From the NCBI RefSeq assembly GCF_004745805.1, contig NZ_SRLQ01000002.1:62001-126000 (forward strand): a stretch of DNA of 64,000 nucleotides, in the 5' to 3' direction. Position 1 is the first letter of the stretch. Every line of letters starts with the position of its first letter. The translations under genes were made by a program, and so were the position numbers. Positions 1 to 8,956 of this stretch are shown here, piece after piece. The stretch comes from Mycolicibacterium sp. CH28. GTDB lineage: Bacteria; Actinomycetota; Actinomycetes; Mycobacteriales; Mycobacteriaceae. The notes beneath the pieces were generated by a model. It saw only the letters and a list, made by a program, of their open reading frames with translations. It did no database searches and was not told where the DNA came from.

Positions 1-201
1 CGCGAGGTACTCGAGGTTGGTGCGCAGCCAGGCCATGAACTCGTCGACCGTGCCGTCGAAACCGGTGTGGTGATCGATACCGTCGGGGTGGTAGGCCTGT
101 CGAACCAGGTCGAAGTCGAACCGGTCGACGCCCCGGCAGTACAGCACGACCACCTGACGAATCGCCTGGATGTCCGTCAGCCGATCAGACGACTCAGACA
201 C
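1..201 (-). CDS. SnoaL/NTF2-like protein, 3' end outside window
   Basis: The reading frame runs off the left edge; 67 codons are visible. It begins with GTG at 201 and reads VSESSDRLTDIQAIRQ, then a YCRGVDRFDFDLVRQAYHPD stretch and a HHTGFDGTVDEF segment. This is the usual start of SnoaL-like/NTF2-fold proteins (small alpha+beta barrel; ketosteroid isomerase, dehydratase or hydroxylase-like members). The start overlaps the stop of the upstream SDR gene by 8 nt, so the two are probably translated together and may act on the same small molecule. The family call is by pattern; the substrate is unknown. Confidence 0.75.
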   Translation of the reverse strand, partial: MSESSDRLTDIQAIRQVVVLYCRGVDRFDFDLVRQAYHPDGIDHHTGFDGTVDEFMAWLRTNLEYLA

Positions 202-946
202 CGTAACCGCCGTCCACATCCAGCTTCTGGCCGGTGACGAAGCCGGCTCGGGGCGAGGCCAGAAAGCACACGGCCTCAGCGACATCGGCGGCGCGGCCGA
301 ACCGTCGCAGGGGTGTGTTGCGGCGGGCGGCATCCAGCGCTCGCTCATCGAGGTCACCGTCGGCGATGAGTCGCTGCGCGTTGCCGTCGACGAGCATCCC
401 GGGGCCCACACAGTTGGCCCGCACCCCGAATCTGCCCTCCTCGACCGCGATGCCGCGAATCAATGCTTCGATCGCCGCCTTCGGGGCAACGGACAGCCCG
501 TCCCGAACCGCGAAACGCCTTGTCGCCGCGGTTGTTACCGCCACCAGGCTGCCGTGTGAGCTGCGCAGGTGCGGCAGTGCCGCGGCGAGGACGTTGAAGA
601 AGCCCACGGTGTCGGTGTGGACCTGCCGGCTGAACTGATCCGACTCGATCGCGCTGAGGTGGCGCATCGGCACGTGCGGGCCGGCCGCGTAGACGACGGT
701 GTGCACCGCCGCCGCCCGCTCGGCGATCGAGTCGACGACGCGGTGCACGGCGGTGGAGTCGCTGATGTCCAGCCGATGGGCGGTGACGTCGTCGGCACAC
801 AGCTCGGCTGCCTTGCTGTCGTTGCGGAGGTAGGTGAACACCACCCGTGACCCCCGAGCGGCAAGGGAGGCAACGACCGCCGACCCGATCCCGCCGGTGC
901 CGCCGACGACGATCGCGGTTCCAGGCAGCGCGCTGAAGTCACCCAT
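194..946 (-). CDS. SDR-family oxidoreductase with altered catalytic motif
   Basis: A 250-residue short-chain dehydrogenase/reductase. The NAD(P)-binding motif VVGGTGGIGSAVV lies near the N-terminus, an AGPH segment sits where NNAG is usual, and the C-terminal CFLASPRAGFVTGQ and LDVDGGYGV match classical SDRs. In the active-site region the usual Y-x-x-x-K reads S-V-A-P-K, and the catalytic Ser position falls in a TTAA run, so the canonical Ser and Tyr both appear replaced while Lys remains. It may be a non-canonical reductase or a binding protein. I chose ATG at 946 because the longer frame would need TTG at 964. It is coupled to the downstream SnoaL-like gene. Confidence 0.85.
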   Translation of the reverse strand: MGDFSALPGTAIVVGGTGGIGSAVVASLAARGSRVVFTYLRNDSKAAELCADDVTAHRLDISDSTAVHRVVDSIAERAAAVHTVVYAAGPHVPMRHLSAIESDQFSRQVHTDTVGFFNVLAAALPHLRSSHGSLVAVTTAATRRFAVRDGLSVAPKAAIEALIRGIAVEEGRFGVRANCVGPGMLVDGNAQRLIADGDLDERALDAARRNTPLRRFGRAADVAEAVCFLASPRAGFVTGQKLDVDGGYGV

Positions 947-1017
947 GAGCCCACATCGTCGCAAGCCGACGTGCGAGGCGGGTGGGCGCGTACCGCTGGC
1001 CGGGAGTGCGCCGCCGG

Positions 1018-2364
1018 TTAGGCCTGCACCCAGTTGCCGTGGAAACCGTAGGGAACCCGGCGCGGCAGGCGGATCCGGGCGACCGGGTCTCCGGCGAAGT
1101 CGGAGGCATCCAGAATCACCAGATCGGTGCCGTCGCGGGCCGGGTCGTAGACGTACGCCAGATACCAGCCGTTGCTCTCGTCGGCCGGTCCGCTTGGCGA
1201 CGCGACGAAGACGGCCTCGCCGGGACCACCGGGTGCAGCCGCGGTGCCGAAGCGATGTTCGACGGCGCTGCCGGTGCTCAGGTCGTGGCGCACCAGGCCG
1301 GCGTCACCGACGGACACGGCGTAGCGGGCCGGCAGTCCGGCCAGCCGGTCGTCGATGCGGGGGAATTCCACGGCGCGGTCGTCGAGCTGGCGCTCGCTGA
1401 CGGTGCCGTTCTGCAGGTCGATGGTCCAGCTCCACAGCACCGCGCTGGCGTCGAACCCCCCGTTGTCGCGCCACAATTCTGGATAGCGGACCGCCTGCAG
1501 CACAATCGATTTCCCGTCGGCGCTGTCGTGGGCGTTGGCGACGTGGAAGACATAGCAGGGGTCGATGTCGAACCAGCGGACCTCGCCGAAAGGATCGTCA
1601 CGGCGCAGCACGCCGAGGCGGGCACCGTAGCTGTCGTCCCACCGGTAGGGCATGTCCCCCTTGCCGCTGAGCGCGATGTCGAGGTTGAACACGATGGGCA
1701 GGTCCATGAAGATGACGTGCCCGGCGGTCAGCGCGAAGTCGTGCATCATCGTCAGCGCCTTGACCTCGAGCGGCCGGTTGATCGTGAGCTCACCGTTGGC
1801 ATCGGCACGGTGATAGGTGACGTGCGGGGTGAAGATGCTGCCGTAGCCGAAGAAGTGCAGTTCGCCGGTGGTCGGACAGATCTTGGGGTGGGCTGTCATC
1901 GAGTCGACGAGCTTGCCGTCGAAGTCATAGCAGCCCACAGTCTCCAGATCGTTGGTGATCTCGTAGGGCAGCGACGACTCGACAAGGGCCAGGGTCTTAC
2001 CGGCGTGGTTGACGACGTGGGTGTTGGCGACCGCGGCCCGCAGATTGCGGGTTCCGTCGGCGTTGTAGAGGGGGAACGGGTCGTCGAAGCTGTCGGTGTG
2101 CACCCAGCGATTGCGGTACCACTTGGCCGCACCGCCCTCGATGCGGACGCCGTGGATCATGCCGTCGCCGGTGAACCAGTGCCCGGTGGGTTGCCGCGGG
2201 TTCGGGCCGTTGCGCAGGTACCAGCCGTCGAGTTCGGGTGGGATCGCACCTTCCACAGGCAGGTCGTATTCGGTGAGTTCGTCCGGCACCGGTGCGTAGT
2301 TGCCGCGCTGGAAGAACTGGCCGGTGGTCGGCAGGTTGGCGGGATCGGTGGTGATGTCGGTCAT
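1018..2364 (-). CDS. Carotenoid oxygenase (RPE65/CCO family)
   Basis: A 448-residue member of the carotenoid/stilbene cleavage oxygenase family, non-heme Fe(II) enzymes that cleave polyene or stilbene double bonds with O2. The N-terminal GWYLRNGPNP motif is characteristic. Four His that would bind iron are visible: MTAHPKI, MMHDFAL, CYVFHVANAHD and the C-terminal YGFHGNW. ATG at 2364 fits the family N-terminus; a 42-codon upstream extension runs through the promoter region and is rejected. It is divergent from a PadR regulator at 2454. A TTGACA at 2395-2400 (minus strand) and a CAGAGT about 17 bp on suggest a near-leaderless promoter overlapped by the TGACATGTCA palindrome, so PadR control is likely. 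Confidence 0.92.
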   Translation of the reverse strand: MTDITTDPANLPTTGQFFQRGNYAPVPDELTEYDLPVEGAIPPELDGWYLRNGPNPRQPTGHWFTGDGMIHGVRIEGGAAKWYRNRWVHTDSFDDPFPLYNADGTRNLRAAVANTHVVNHAGKTLALVESSLPYEITNDLETVGCYDFDGKLVDSMTAHPKICPTTGELHFFGYGSIFTPHVTYHRADANGELTINRPLEVKALTMMHDFALTAGHVIFMDLPIVFNLDIALSGKGDMPYRWDDSYGARLGVLRRDDPFGEVRWFDIDPCYVFHVANAHDSADGKSIVLQAVRYPELWRDNGGFDASAVLWSWTIDLQNGTVSERQLDDRAVEFPRIDDRLAGLPARYAVSVGDAGLVRHDLSTGSAVEHRFGTAAAPGGPGEAVFVASPSGPADESNGWYLAYVYDPARDGTDLVILDASDFAGDPVARIRLPRRVPYGFHGNWVQA

Positions 2365-2389
2365 ACCAATCACTCTGACGGTCCAACTA

Positions 2390-2436
2390 TGACATGTCAA
2401 TAATGACTTATTAAATACTCCACAACTGACATGTCG
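2390..2436. promoter_or_regulatory. Twin TGACATGTC operator between CCO and padR
   Basis: A perfect palindrome TGACATGTCA lies at 2390-2399 and a near-identical TGACATGTCG at 2427-2436, 37 bp apart centre to centre. The first overlaps the likely -35 of the leftward oxygenase gene; the second sits just before the TACGAT -10 (2442-2447) of the rightward padR gene. PadR repressors commonly bind such paired dyads in their own divergent promoter. The binding role is inferred; the repeats are directly visible. Confidence 0.7.
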
Positions 2437-2441
2437 GCCCC

Positions 2442-2447
2442 TACGAT
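2442..2447 (+). promoter_or_regulatory. -10 element TACGAT, leaderless padR promoter
   Basis: TACGAT matches the mycobacterial TANNNT -10 consensus and lies 6 nt before the GTG start at 2454, the geometry of leaderless transcripts. Confidence 0.55.
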
Positions 2448-2453
2448 GGTCGA

Positions 2454-2978
2454 GTGAGCCTTCGGTACGCGGCGCTGGGGTTACTGGCACAGCAGCCCGG
2501 CAGCGGGTACGACCTGCTCAAGCGGTTCGAATCGTCGATGGCCAACGTCTGGCCCGCGACCCAGAGTCAGCTCTACGGCGAGCTCAACAAGCTGGCCGAG
2601 GCGAGCCTGATCGAGGTCACCGACATCGGACCCCGCGGACGCAAGGCTTACCGCGTCACCGAGGCCGGCCGGGCAGACCTGCTGCGCTGGATGACCAATC
2701 CGCGAGACGACCCGCCCTACCGCAGCGCCGCACTACTACGGGTGTTCCTGCTCGGCGAGATACCCGCCGACCAGGCCCGCGCCCACATGGTGTCGGTGAC
2801 CGAACACGCCGAGGCCGAAATTCACCGCTACGAGCAGCTGCGCGACTCGATGGACTGGAGCGACAGCGACACCGACTTCTACGGGCGCGCGGCCCTGGAA
2901 TACGGCCTGCGAGCCGAGGCGATGGAAGCCGACTGGGCACGCTGGCTCATCGCGGAGATCGACAAACGATCCAGCTGA
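2454..2978 (+). CDS. PadR-family transcriptional regulator
   Basis: A 174-residue PadR regulator. The N-terminal winged helix (LRYAALGLLAQQPGSGYDLL, then WPATQSQLYGELNKL and a GRKAYRVTEAGRADL wing) is followed by a helical dimerisation domain of the Vir_act_alpha_C type. The GTG start at 2454 is preceded by a -10 hexamer and no leader. It is divergent from the carotenoid oxygenase gene, with two TGACATGTC dyads between them, so its likely job is ligand-responsive repression of that gene and itself. The ligand is unknown; an apocarotenoid or aromatic polyene would be consistent. Confidence 0.92.
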   Translation: MSLRYAALGLLAQQPGSGYDLLKRFESSMANVWPATQSQLYGELNKLAEASLIEVTDIGPRGRKAYRVTEAGRADLLRWMTNPRDDPPYRSAALLRVFLLGEIPADQARAHMVSVTEHAEAEIHRYEQLRDSMDWSDSDTDFYGRAALEYGLRAEAMEADWARWLIAEIDKRSS

Positions 2979-2996
2979 CCGTTGCATCGCGATAGT

Positions 2997-3023
2997 TTCC
3001 GATATATCGTTCACGTATCGGAA
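2997..3023. promoter_or_regulatory. Palindromic operator before second padR
   Basis: An inverted repeat with 8-bp perfect arms, TTCCGATA (2997-3004) and TATCGGAA (3016-3023), separated by 11 bp and starting 19 bp after the stop of the first padR gene. It lies about 40 bp upstream of the second PadR start and differs in sequence from the TGACATGTC dyads, suggesting separate autoregulation. Confidence 0.65.
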
Positions 3024-3061
3024 GCGCATTTGGCGTTTCCCGTCGAGAAAAGAGAACGTTC

Positions 3062-3799
3062 ATGGAAACCCCATTTCCCCCCTTCGGCGGCCCCGGCGTG
3101 AGTGGCCCCGGTTTCGGCGGCTTCGGCCCCGGTTTCGGATTCGCCCCCGTCGGACCGGGCCGCCGCAACGCCCGTCGCCACTTCCGCGATCAGCTCCGTG
3201 CGCACGCCCACGACCACGCCGACGGCCATGACGGCCCGCCCGGATTCGGGCCGCGCGGCGGCTTCGGCCCCGGTTTCGGCTTCGGCCCGGGCTTCGGTCC
3301 CGGCTTCGGCTTCGGTCCCGGCGGCGGACGCGGCGGTCGTCGCGGCCACGGTCGCGGTCGCAGCCGGCGCGGTGACGTGCGCGCCGCGATCCTCGTGCTG
3401 CTGGCCGAACGGCCGATGCACGGCTACGAGATGATCCAGGAGATCGCCGAACGCAGCCAGGACGTGTGGAAGCCCAGCCCCGGCTCGGTCTACCCCACCC
3501 TGCAGCTGCTCGTCGACGAAGGCCTGATCGTCGGTACCGAGACCGAGGGCAGCAAGAAACTCTTCGAGCTGACCGACGAGGGCCGTGCGGCCGCCGAGAA
3601 GATCGCCACCCCGCCGTGGGACGAGATCACCGAGGGCATCGAGCCGGGCCAGTTCACCCTGCGGGCAGCGGTCGGCCAGCTCATGGGAGCGGTCGCCCAG
3701 TCCACCCACACCGCCAGCGCCGAACAGCAGCAGCGCATCGTCGACATCGTCAACAACGCGCGCCGCGAGATCTACCAGATCCTCGGCGAATCGGAGTAA
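3062..3799 (+). CDS. PadR-family regulator with Gly/Phe-rich N-terminal tail
   Basis: A 245-residue protein in two parts. Residues 1 to about 105 are low complexity, rich in Gly, Phe and Pro (repeats such as GPGFGFGPGFGPGFGF), with a His/Asp patch (HAHDHADGHD) and a basic GGRGGRRGHGRGRSRRGD stretch. Residues from about 105 on form a PadR winged helix (AAILVLLAERPMHGYEM, WKPSPGSVYPTLQLL, a LFELTDEGR wing) and a C-terminal helical region. A purine-rich site (AAAAGAGAACG) precedes the ATG, and an 8+8 bp palindrome lies upstream. The His/Asp patch could bind metal and the Gly/Phe tail could self-associate; both are inference. Confidence 0.9.
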   Translation: METPFPPFGGPGVSGPGFGGFGPGFGFAPVGPGRRNARRHFRDQLRAHAHDHADGHDGPPGFGPRGGFGPGFGFGPGFGPGFGFGPGGGRGGRRGHGRGRSRRGDVRAAILVLLAERPMHGYEMIQEIAERSQDVWKPSPGSVYPTLQLLVDEGLIVGTETEGSKKLFELTDEGRAAAEKIATPPWDEITEGIEPGQFTLRAAVGQLMGAVAQSTHTASAEQQQRIVDIVNNARREIYQILGESE

Positions 3800-3806
3800 A
3801 GCCCAA

Positions 3807-3853
3807 ACTTGGGCGTGCTGGCGTGCGCCCCGCGCACGCCAGCACGCCCAAGT
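3807..3853. terminator. 22-bp perfect hairpin after padR
   Basis: Left arm 3807-3828 and right arm 3832-3853 are exact reverse complements with a 3-nt CCC loop. It begins 8 bp after the stop of the padR gene and ends 17 bp before the phosphatase start. It is a strong stem without a U-tract, which is common for mycobacterial terminators; it could also be a dispersed repeat. Confidence 0.7.
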
Positions 3854-3869
3854 CTGCTTCGATGCATCT

Positions 3870-5054
3870 GTGCTGCGATCGATCGCCCTGATTCTCGCCT
3901 TCGGCGTTGCAATTTCCGGCCTGGCGCCGGCCGGCCACGCCGACTCCTGGCATGTGGTGCGGACGGTGATGCTGATGCGTCACGGCGTGCGTCCGCCGAA
4001 TCAGGAACCACCGGTTCCAGCCTCGATCGCGCCGGAACCCTGGCCGGCGTGGACCACCCGGCCGGGCTGGCTCACCGAGCACGGCGCGGCAGCGATCCGC
4101 CTGGTCGCGACCGCCGATGCGCGACGCTTCGCCACCGACGGCCTACTCCCCCCGAACGGTTGCCCGGCCCCCGGTACGGTCCAGGTCATTTCCGACTCGC
4201 TGGAACGCACCATCGCAACGGGTGACGCCTATACCTCGGCGCTGGCGCCCGGCTGCGGGCTCGGCAACCGGCATCAGCCGCAAGGCGTGCCCGATCCCCT
4301 CTTCGCCGAATACCGGAACTCCGCCATCACAGCCTCAGCGGCAACACAAGCCGTCGACACCGCTATCGGGCCCGGCGGCGCAACGGCTTTGGCCCAACAG
4401 CACCAGCAGGCACTGGATGACATCACCCGCATCGTCTGCGGTGACCGAAGCACCGACTGCGGCCTGACCGCAATGCCGAGCGGCACCGAGATCGATCCCT
4501 CCGGCACCCGTCGCCCCAAGCTCACCGGGGCACTCGCCCACGGTTCGGTCATCTCCGAAGTGCTGGAGTTGGAGTACGCCGAGGGCAAACCGCTGCCCGA
4601 TGTCGGGTGGGGACGCGCCACCGCCGACGACATCCGCGCGGTGGGATCGCTTCATTCGCTGGAACTGTCGATCATCGCCCGGCCCCGACCGTTGGCTCTG
4701 GCCAATGCCGGCAAGATAGCCGAAGCCATCCGCGACGGGTTGGCCGACGGCCCGCCCGTGACCGTGCTGGTCGGGCATGACACCGACGTCGCCAACATCG
4801 CCGGGCTGCTCGACGTGCACTGGTCGGTCCCCGGCTACGCCGACGACGAGCCCGCCCCCGGCGGGGCGCTGGTGTTCGACCTGGTCGAGGACGAGCTGGG
4901 AAACCGGTTCGTCCGCTCCTCGTACCGCGCTCAAACCCTGGACCAGATCCGGGAATTGCGCGATGCGCCAGCCACGCTGGTTCCGCTGTACCCGGCCGGC
5001 TGCGCCACCGATGTCTGCCCGCTGGATACGTTCGACGCGAGCCTGGGCCGCTAG
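3870..5054 (+). CDS. Secreted histidine acid phosphatase
   Basis: A 394-residue protein with a signal peptide ([20 protein letters not shown], probable cleavage after GHA) followed by the branch-2 histidine phosphatase signature MRHGVRPP and the distal [13 protein letters not shown] (HD motif). It should hydrolyse phosphomonoesters, perhaps glucose-1-phosphate or phytate as in Agp/AppA relatives, outside the membrane. Several Cys ([31 protein letters not shown]) suggest disulfides. GTG at 3870 is chosen because it begins the signal peptide just past the hairpin. It converges with glpK, sharing 4 nt at the stops. Confidence 0.88.
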   Translation: MLRSIALILAFGVAISGLAPAGHADSWHVVRTVMLMRHGVRPPNQEPPVPASIAPEPWPAWTTRPGWLTEHGAAAIRLVATADARRFATDGLLPPNGCPAPGTVQVISDSLERTIATGDAYTSALAPGCGLGNRHQPQGVPDPLFAEYRNSAITASAATQAVDTAIGPGGATALAQQHQQALDDITRIVCGDRSTDCGLTAMPSGTEIDPSGTRRPKLTGALAHGSVISEVLELEYAEGKPLPDVGWGRATADDIRAVGSLHSLELSIIARPRPLALANAGKIAEAIRDGLADGPPVTVLVGHDTDVANIAGLLDVHWSVPGYADDEPAPGGALVFDLVEDELGNRFVRSSYRAQTLDQIRELRDAPATLVPLYPAGCATDVCPLDTFDASLGR

Positions 5055-6565
5055 ACCTCGACCCAGTTCAGGGTGCGCTGGACGGCTTTGCGCCAGCCGG
5101 CGTAACCGGCTTCGCGCTGCTCCTCGCTCCACGCCGGGGTCCACCGGCGGTCCTCCTGCCAATTGGCTCGCAGGTCGTCGGGATCGGACCAGAACCCGAC
5201 CGCCAGCCCGGCGGCGTAGGCCGCACCCAACGCCGTCGTCTCGGCGACCACCGGGCGCACCACGTCGACACCCAGCACGTCAGCCTGGATCTGCATGCAC
5301 AGTTCGTTCTGGGTGACGCCACCGTCGACCTTCAGAACCTCCAGGTGCACACCGGAATCGGCCTCCATCGCGTCCACCACGTCGCGGCTCTGGTAGCAGA
5401 TCGCCTCCAGCGTCGCCCGGGCTACATGCGCATTGGAGTTGAACCGGGACAGCCCCACGATCGCCCCGCGCGCATCCGAGCGCCAGTACGGGGCGAACAG
5501 CCCGGAGAACGCCGGAACGAAGTAGACCCCGCCGTTGTCGGCGACCTGGGCGGCTAGCGACTCGCTCTGCGACGCGCCGCTGATGATGCCGAGCTGGTCG
5601 CGTAGCCATTGCACGGCCGATCCGGTCACCGCGATCGAACCTTCGAGCGCGTAAACGGGTTTCGCATCACCGAACTGATAGCACACCGTGGTCAGCAGGC
5701 CGTTGCTACTGCGGACGATCTTCTCACCGGTGTTGAGCAGCAGGAAATTGCCAGTGCCGTAGGTGTTCTTGGCTTCACCCGGAGCCAGACACACCTGGCC
5801 CACCATCGCCGCCTGCTGGTCACCGAGGCTCGCGGTCAGGGGTACCTCCCCGCCGGTGGGACCGTCCGGATGGGTCACGCCGTACGGCTCGGGCGAGGAC
5901 GACGGGCGGATCTGCGGCAGCATTGCGCGTGGAATTCCGAAGAGCGACAACAGCTCATCGTCCCAGTCCAGGGTTTCCAGGTTCATCAGCATGGTGCGAC
6001 TGGCGTTGGTGACATCGGTGACGTGCACCCCGCCCTGCGTTCCGCCGGTCAGGTTCCACATCACCCAGCTGTCGGGGGTGCCGAACAGCGCGTCGCCGCG
6101 CTCGGCGTCGGCGCGCACCCCGTCGACGTTGTCCAGAATCCATTGCAGCTTGCCCCCGGAAAAATACGTGGCCGGGGGTAGGCCGGCCTTGCGCCGGATG
6201 ATGTCGCCGCGACCGTCGCGCTCCAGGGCCGCGGCGATGTGATCGGTTCGGGTGTCCTGCCAGACGATGGCGTTGTAGTACGGCCTGCCCGTCTTGCGGT
6301 TCCACACCAGGGTGGTCTCCCGCTGATTGGTGACGCCAAGGGCGGCCAGGTCGGAGGCGCGCAGCTTGGTCTTGTTCAGTGCCGACAGCACCACCGACTG
6401 GGTACGCTCCCAGATCTCCACCGGGTTGTGCTCGACCCAGCCGGATTGGGGCAGGATCTGCTCGTGTTCGAGCTGGTGGCGGCCGATCTCCACCCCTTTG
6501 TGGTCGAAGATCATGCAGCGGGTGCTGGTGGTGCCCTGGTCGATCGATGCGACGAAGTCAGCCAA
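5051..6565 (-). CDS. glpK: Glycerol kinase
   Basis: A 504-residue FGGY-family kinase phosphorylating glycerol to glycerol-3-phosphate in the cytoplasm. The N-terminal [15 protein letters not shown] is the phosphate-binding motif; [22 protein letters not shown] and [19 protein letters not shown] are glycerol kinase hallmarks, and length is normal. The start is TTG at 6565, supported by AGGAG about 6 nt upstream. It is divergent from the methyltransferase at 6628. M. tuberculosis has glpK at the same place beside the Rv3698-like gene. Confidence 0.97.
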   Translation of the reverse strand: MADFVASIDQGTTSTRCMIFDHKGVEIGRHQLEHEQILPQSGWVEHNPVEIWERTQSVVLSALNKTKLRASDLAALGVTNQRETTLVWNRKTGRPYYNAIVWQDTRTDHIAAALERDGRGDIIRRKAGLPPATYFSGGKLQWILDNVDGVRADAERGDALFGTPDSWVMWNLTGGTQGGVHVTDVTNASRTMLMNLETLDWDDELLSLFGIPRAMLPQIRPSSSPEPYGVTHPDGPTGGEVPLTASLGDQQAAMVGQVCLAPGEAKNTYGTGNFLLLNTGEKIVRSSNGLLTTVCYQFGDAKPVYALEGSIAVTGSAVQWLRDQLGIISGASQSESLAAQVADNGGVYFVPAFSGLFAPYWRSDARGAIVGLSRFNSNAHVARATLEAICYQSRDVVDAMEADSGVHLEVLKVDGGVTQNELCMQIQADVLGVDVVRPVVAETTALGAAYAAGLAVGFWSDPDDLRANWQEDRRWTPAWSEEQREAGYAGWRKAVQRTLNWVEV

Positions 6566-6627
6566 CGGTGCTCCTGGAGACGTGCGGTGCTGCCACTGCA
6601 GCCGGCCTTTCGTCCATGATGGCCTAC

Positions 6628-7377
6628 ATGGCAGAGCACATCGTCGACATCGCCGACATGCCCAGGGGCGGCCCGGATGCGTCGTGGCTGGATCGGCTGC
6701 TGGAGACGGGCTGCCCGGAATACCTCGACCGCGACGATGTCGACGACGCGGTGAAGAGCTCGATCGTGTCGGCGCTGGACCGGATCGGGACCGTGTTCGG
6801 CGAGCACGACCGCAACGCCGAACTGGTGTTGCGTGAGGTCGCCGAGGTCCCCGACCCGAGGATCCTGGAACTCGGCGCCGGCCATGGCGCGCTGTCGCGC
6901 ATCGTGCTCGAGCAGCACCCCACCGCTCAGGTCACCGTCTCGGACGTCAACCCGGAGTCGGTCGCGGCAATCGCGGCCTCCGACCTGGGGCGGCATCCGC
7001 GCGCGAGGGTTCGCACCATCGACGCAACCGCCATCGACGCCGCCGACGGCTCGTTCGACCTCGCGGTGTTCGCCTTGTCGTTTCACCACCTACCGCCGGC
7101 GCTGGCGGAGCGGGTGCTTGCCGAGGGCACTCGGGTAGCCTCCGAACTACTCGTCATCGACCTGCCCCGGCTGCCGTCGGTGCTGCACATCGCGAAGCTG
7201 GCGGCGCTGGCGCCGCTGGCACTGTGCTGGCCGTTTGCCCATGACGGGCTGATCAGCTCGCTGCGCTCCTACAGCCCGTCGGCACTGCGGGCCCTGGGTG
7301 CGCACGCCGACCTCGACGTCGAGATCAGCACCAACCCCTTCGATCGGCAGGTGCTGGTAGCGCGTCGGCGCGGCTGA
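6628..7377 (+). CDS. Class I SAM-dependent methyltransferase
   Basis: A 249-residue protein with motif [16 protein letters not shown], an acidic loop VSDVNPESV, and [21 protein letters not shown] as the post-motif typical of small-molecule methyltransferases. The C-terminal half has hydrophobic helices ([13 protein letters not shown]). Three candidate ATGs lie at 6616, 6619 and 6628; I prefer 6628. No substrate can be named. It is divergent from glpK and followed 50 bp on by the GCS2-family gene. Confidence 0.85.
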   Translation: MAEHIVDIADMPRGGPDASWLDRLLETGCPEYLDRDDVDDAVKSSIVSALDRIGTVFGEHDRNAELVLREVAEVPDPRILELGAGHGALSRIVLEQHPTAQVTVSDVNPESVAAIAASDLGRHPRARVRTIDATAIDAADGSFDLAVFALSFHHLPPALAERVLAEGTRVASELLVIDLPRLPSVLHIAKLAALAPLALCWPFAHDGLISSLRSYSPSALRALGAHADLDVEISTNPFDRQVLVARRRG

Positions 7378-7427
7378 TCTCCGCGATTTCCTTGCGCAGC
7401 CGGCACTGAACCGGTTCCATCGACCAC

Positions 7428-8909
7428 GTGGGCGAAGAGGTCAAGCACGCAAGCTACAACCGGGCGCATCGTCAGGAATACCGGCGCAAGGTGCAGCAGT
7501 GCCTCGACGTGTTCGAGACGATGCTCGCGCAGTCGAGCTTCGAGTTCGACCGCCCGTTGACCGGGATGGAGATCGAGTGCAACCTGGTCGACCGCGACTA
7601 CCAGCCGGCGATGTCCAACCAGGAGGTACTCGCCGCGATCGCCGATCCGGCCTATCAAACCGAATTGGGCGCCTACAACATCGAATTCAATGTTCCCCCG
7701 CGCCCCCTGCCGGGTCGGGCCGCGTTGGAACTGGAGGCCGAGGTCCGCGCCAGCCTCAACGCCGCCGAGACCAAGGCCGACACCGACGGCGCTCACATCG
7801 TCATGATCGGCATCCTCCCGACCCTGATGCCGCAGCACCTCACCGGCAGCTGGATGAGCCCGTCGATGCGCTACCAGGCGCTCAACGACTCGATCTTCAC
7901 CGCCCGCGGCGAGGATATCCTCATCGACATCGCCGGGCCCGAACGGCTGAGCCTGCACGCGGAGTCAATCGCACCCGAATCCGCTTGTACCAGCATGCAA
8001 TTGCACCTTCAGGTGTCACCGGCCGACTTCGCCGACAACTGGAACGCCGCGCAGGTGCTGGCCGGTCCGCAGCTTGCCCTCGGCGCCAACTCGCCGTTCT
8101 TCTTCGGGCACCAGCTGTGGGCCGAGACCCGCATCGAGCTGTTCGCCCAGGCCACCGACACCCGACCTGATGAGCTCAAGGCACAGGGGGTGCGTCCCCG
8201 GGTGTGGTTCGGGGAACGTTGGATCACTTCGATCTTCGATCTGTTCGAGGAGAACGTCCGCTACTTCCCCTCGTTGCTACCGGAGCTCTCCGATGAGGAC
8301 CCGGTGGCCGAGCTCGCCGCCGGGCGCACCCCGCACCTACCGGAGTTGCGGCTGCACAACGGCACGGTGTACCGCTGGAACCGTCCGGTCTACGACGTCG
8401 TGAAGGGACGCCCACACCTGCGGGTGGAGAACCGGGTGTTGCCGGCTGGCCCGACCGTCGTCGACATGATGGCCAATTCGGCGTTCTACTACGGCGCACT
8501 ACGTGTCTTGTCCGAAGAGGACCGCCCGCTGTGGACGAAGATGAGCTTCACTGCCGCGCACGACAACTTCCTGGAGGCCGCCCGACACGGCATGGACGCC
8601 CGGCTGTACTGGCCAGGCCTGGGCGAGATCACCTCCGACGAACTGGTGCTGCGCACACTGCTGCCGATGGCCGAGGAAGGGCTGCGCCGCTGGGGAGTGG
8701 CCGCCGAGGTGCGGGACCGCTATCTCGGGGTGATCGAGGGGCGGGCCAAGACCGGCCGCAACGGCTCGACGTGGCAGGTCGCGACGGTGCGGGCACTGCA
8801 AGAGCAGGGTATGGCTCGGCCCCAGGCGCTGGCCGAAATGCTGCGCCGGTATTGCGATCTGATGCACAGCAACGAGCCGGTGCACACCTGGGACGTGATC
8901 ACGGCCTGA
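7428..8909 (+). CDS. Glutamate-cysteine ligase family 2 (GCS2) protein
   Basis: A 493-residue protein of the GCS2 carboxylate-amine ligase superfamily, matching the M. tuberculosis Rv3698 type rather than EgtA. Motifs seen are GMEIECNLVDRDYQP, ELGAYNIEFNVPPRP, SACTSMQLHLQVSP, ALGANSPFFFGHQLWAETR and RVENRVLPAGPTVVDM. The family joins glutamate or another acid to an amine with ATP; the actual substrate here is not known. GTG at 7428 lacks an obvious Shine-Dalgarno. It lies just before a methyltransferase and the egt operon, a conserved neighbourhood in mycobacteria. Confidence 0.85.
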   Translation: MGEEVKHASYNRAHRQEYRRKVQQCLDVFETMLAQSSFEFDRPLTGMEIECNLVDRDYQPAMSNQEVLAAIADPAYQTELGAYNIEFNVPPRPLPGRAALELEAEVRASLNAAETKADTDGAHIVMIGILPTLMPQHLTGSWMSPSMRYQALNDSIFTARGEDILIDIAGPERLSLHAESIAPESACTSMQLHLQVSPADFADNWNAAQVLAGPQLALGANSPFFFGHQLWAETRIELFAQATDTRPDELKAQGVRPRVWFGERWITSIFDLFEENVRYFPSLLPELSDEDPVAELAAGRTPHLPELRLHNGTVYRWNRPVYDVVKGRPHLRVENRVLPAGPTVVDMMANSAFYYGALRVLSEEDRPLWTKMSFTAAHDNFLEAARHGMDARLYWPGLGEITSDELVLRTLLPMAEEGLRRWGVAAEVRDRYLGVIEGRAKTGRNGSTWQVATVRALQEQGMARPQALAEMLRRYCDLMHSNEPVHTWDVITA

Positions 8910-8956
8910 CTGCGTGCCCTTCTGCCGGGGCGGTGGCCCGGGGTAAGTTGGCAGCC

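Noticed and set aside
170-559. Long open frames opposite or out of phase with real genes (for example plus-strand 982-2403 over the oxygenase, 12479-13771 over egtB, minus-strand 30464-32332 over leuA)
   Set aside because: They are high-GC shadow frames with Arg/Pro/His-rich or repetitive composition, and each lies over a gene with clear family motifs in the other frame.
3585-3869. N-terminal extension of the acid phosphatase
   Set aside because: It overlaps the PadR gene and the 22-bp hairpin, while GTG 3870 starts a normal signal peptide.
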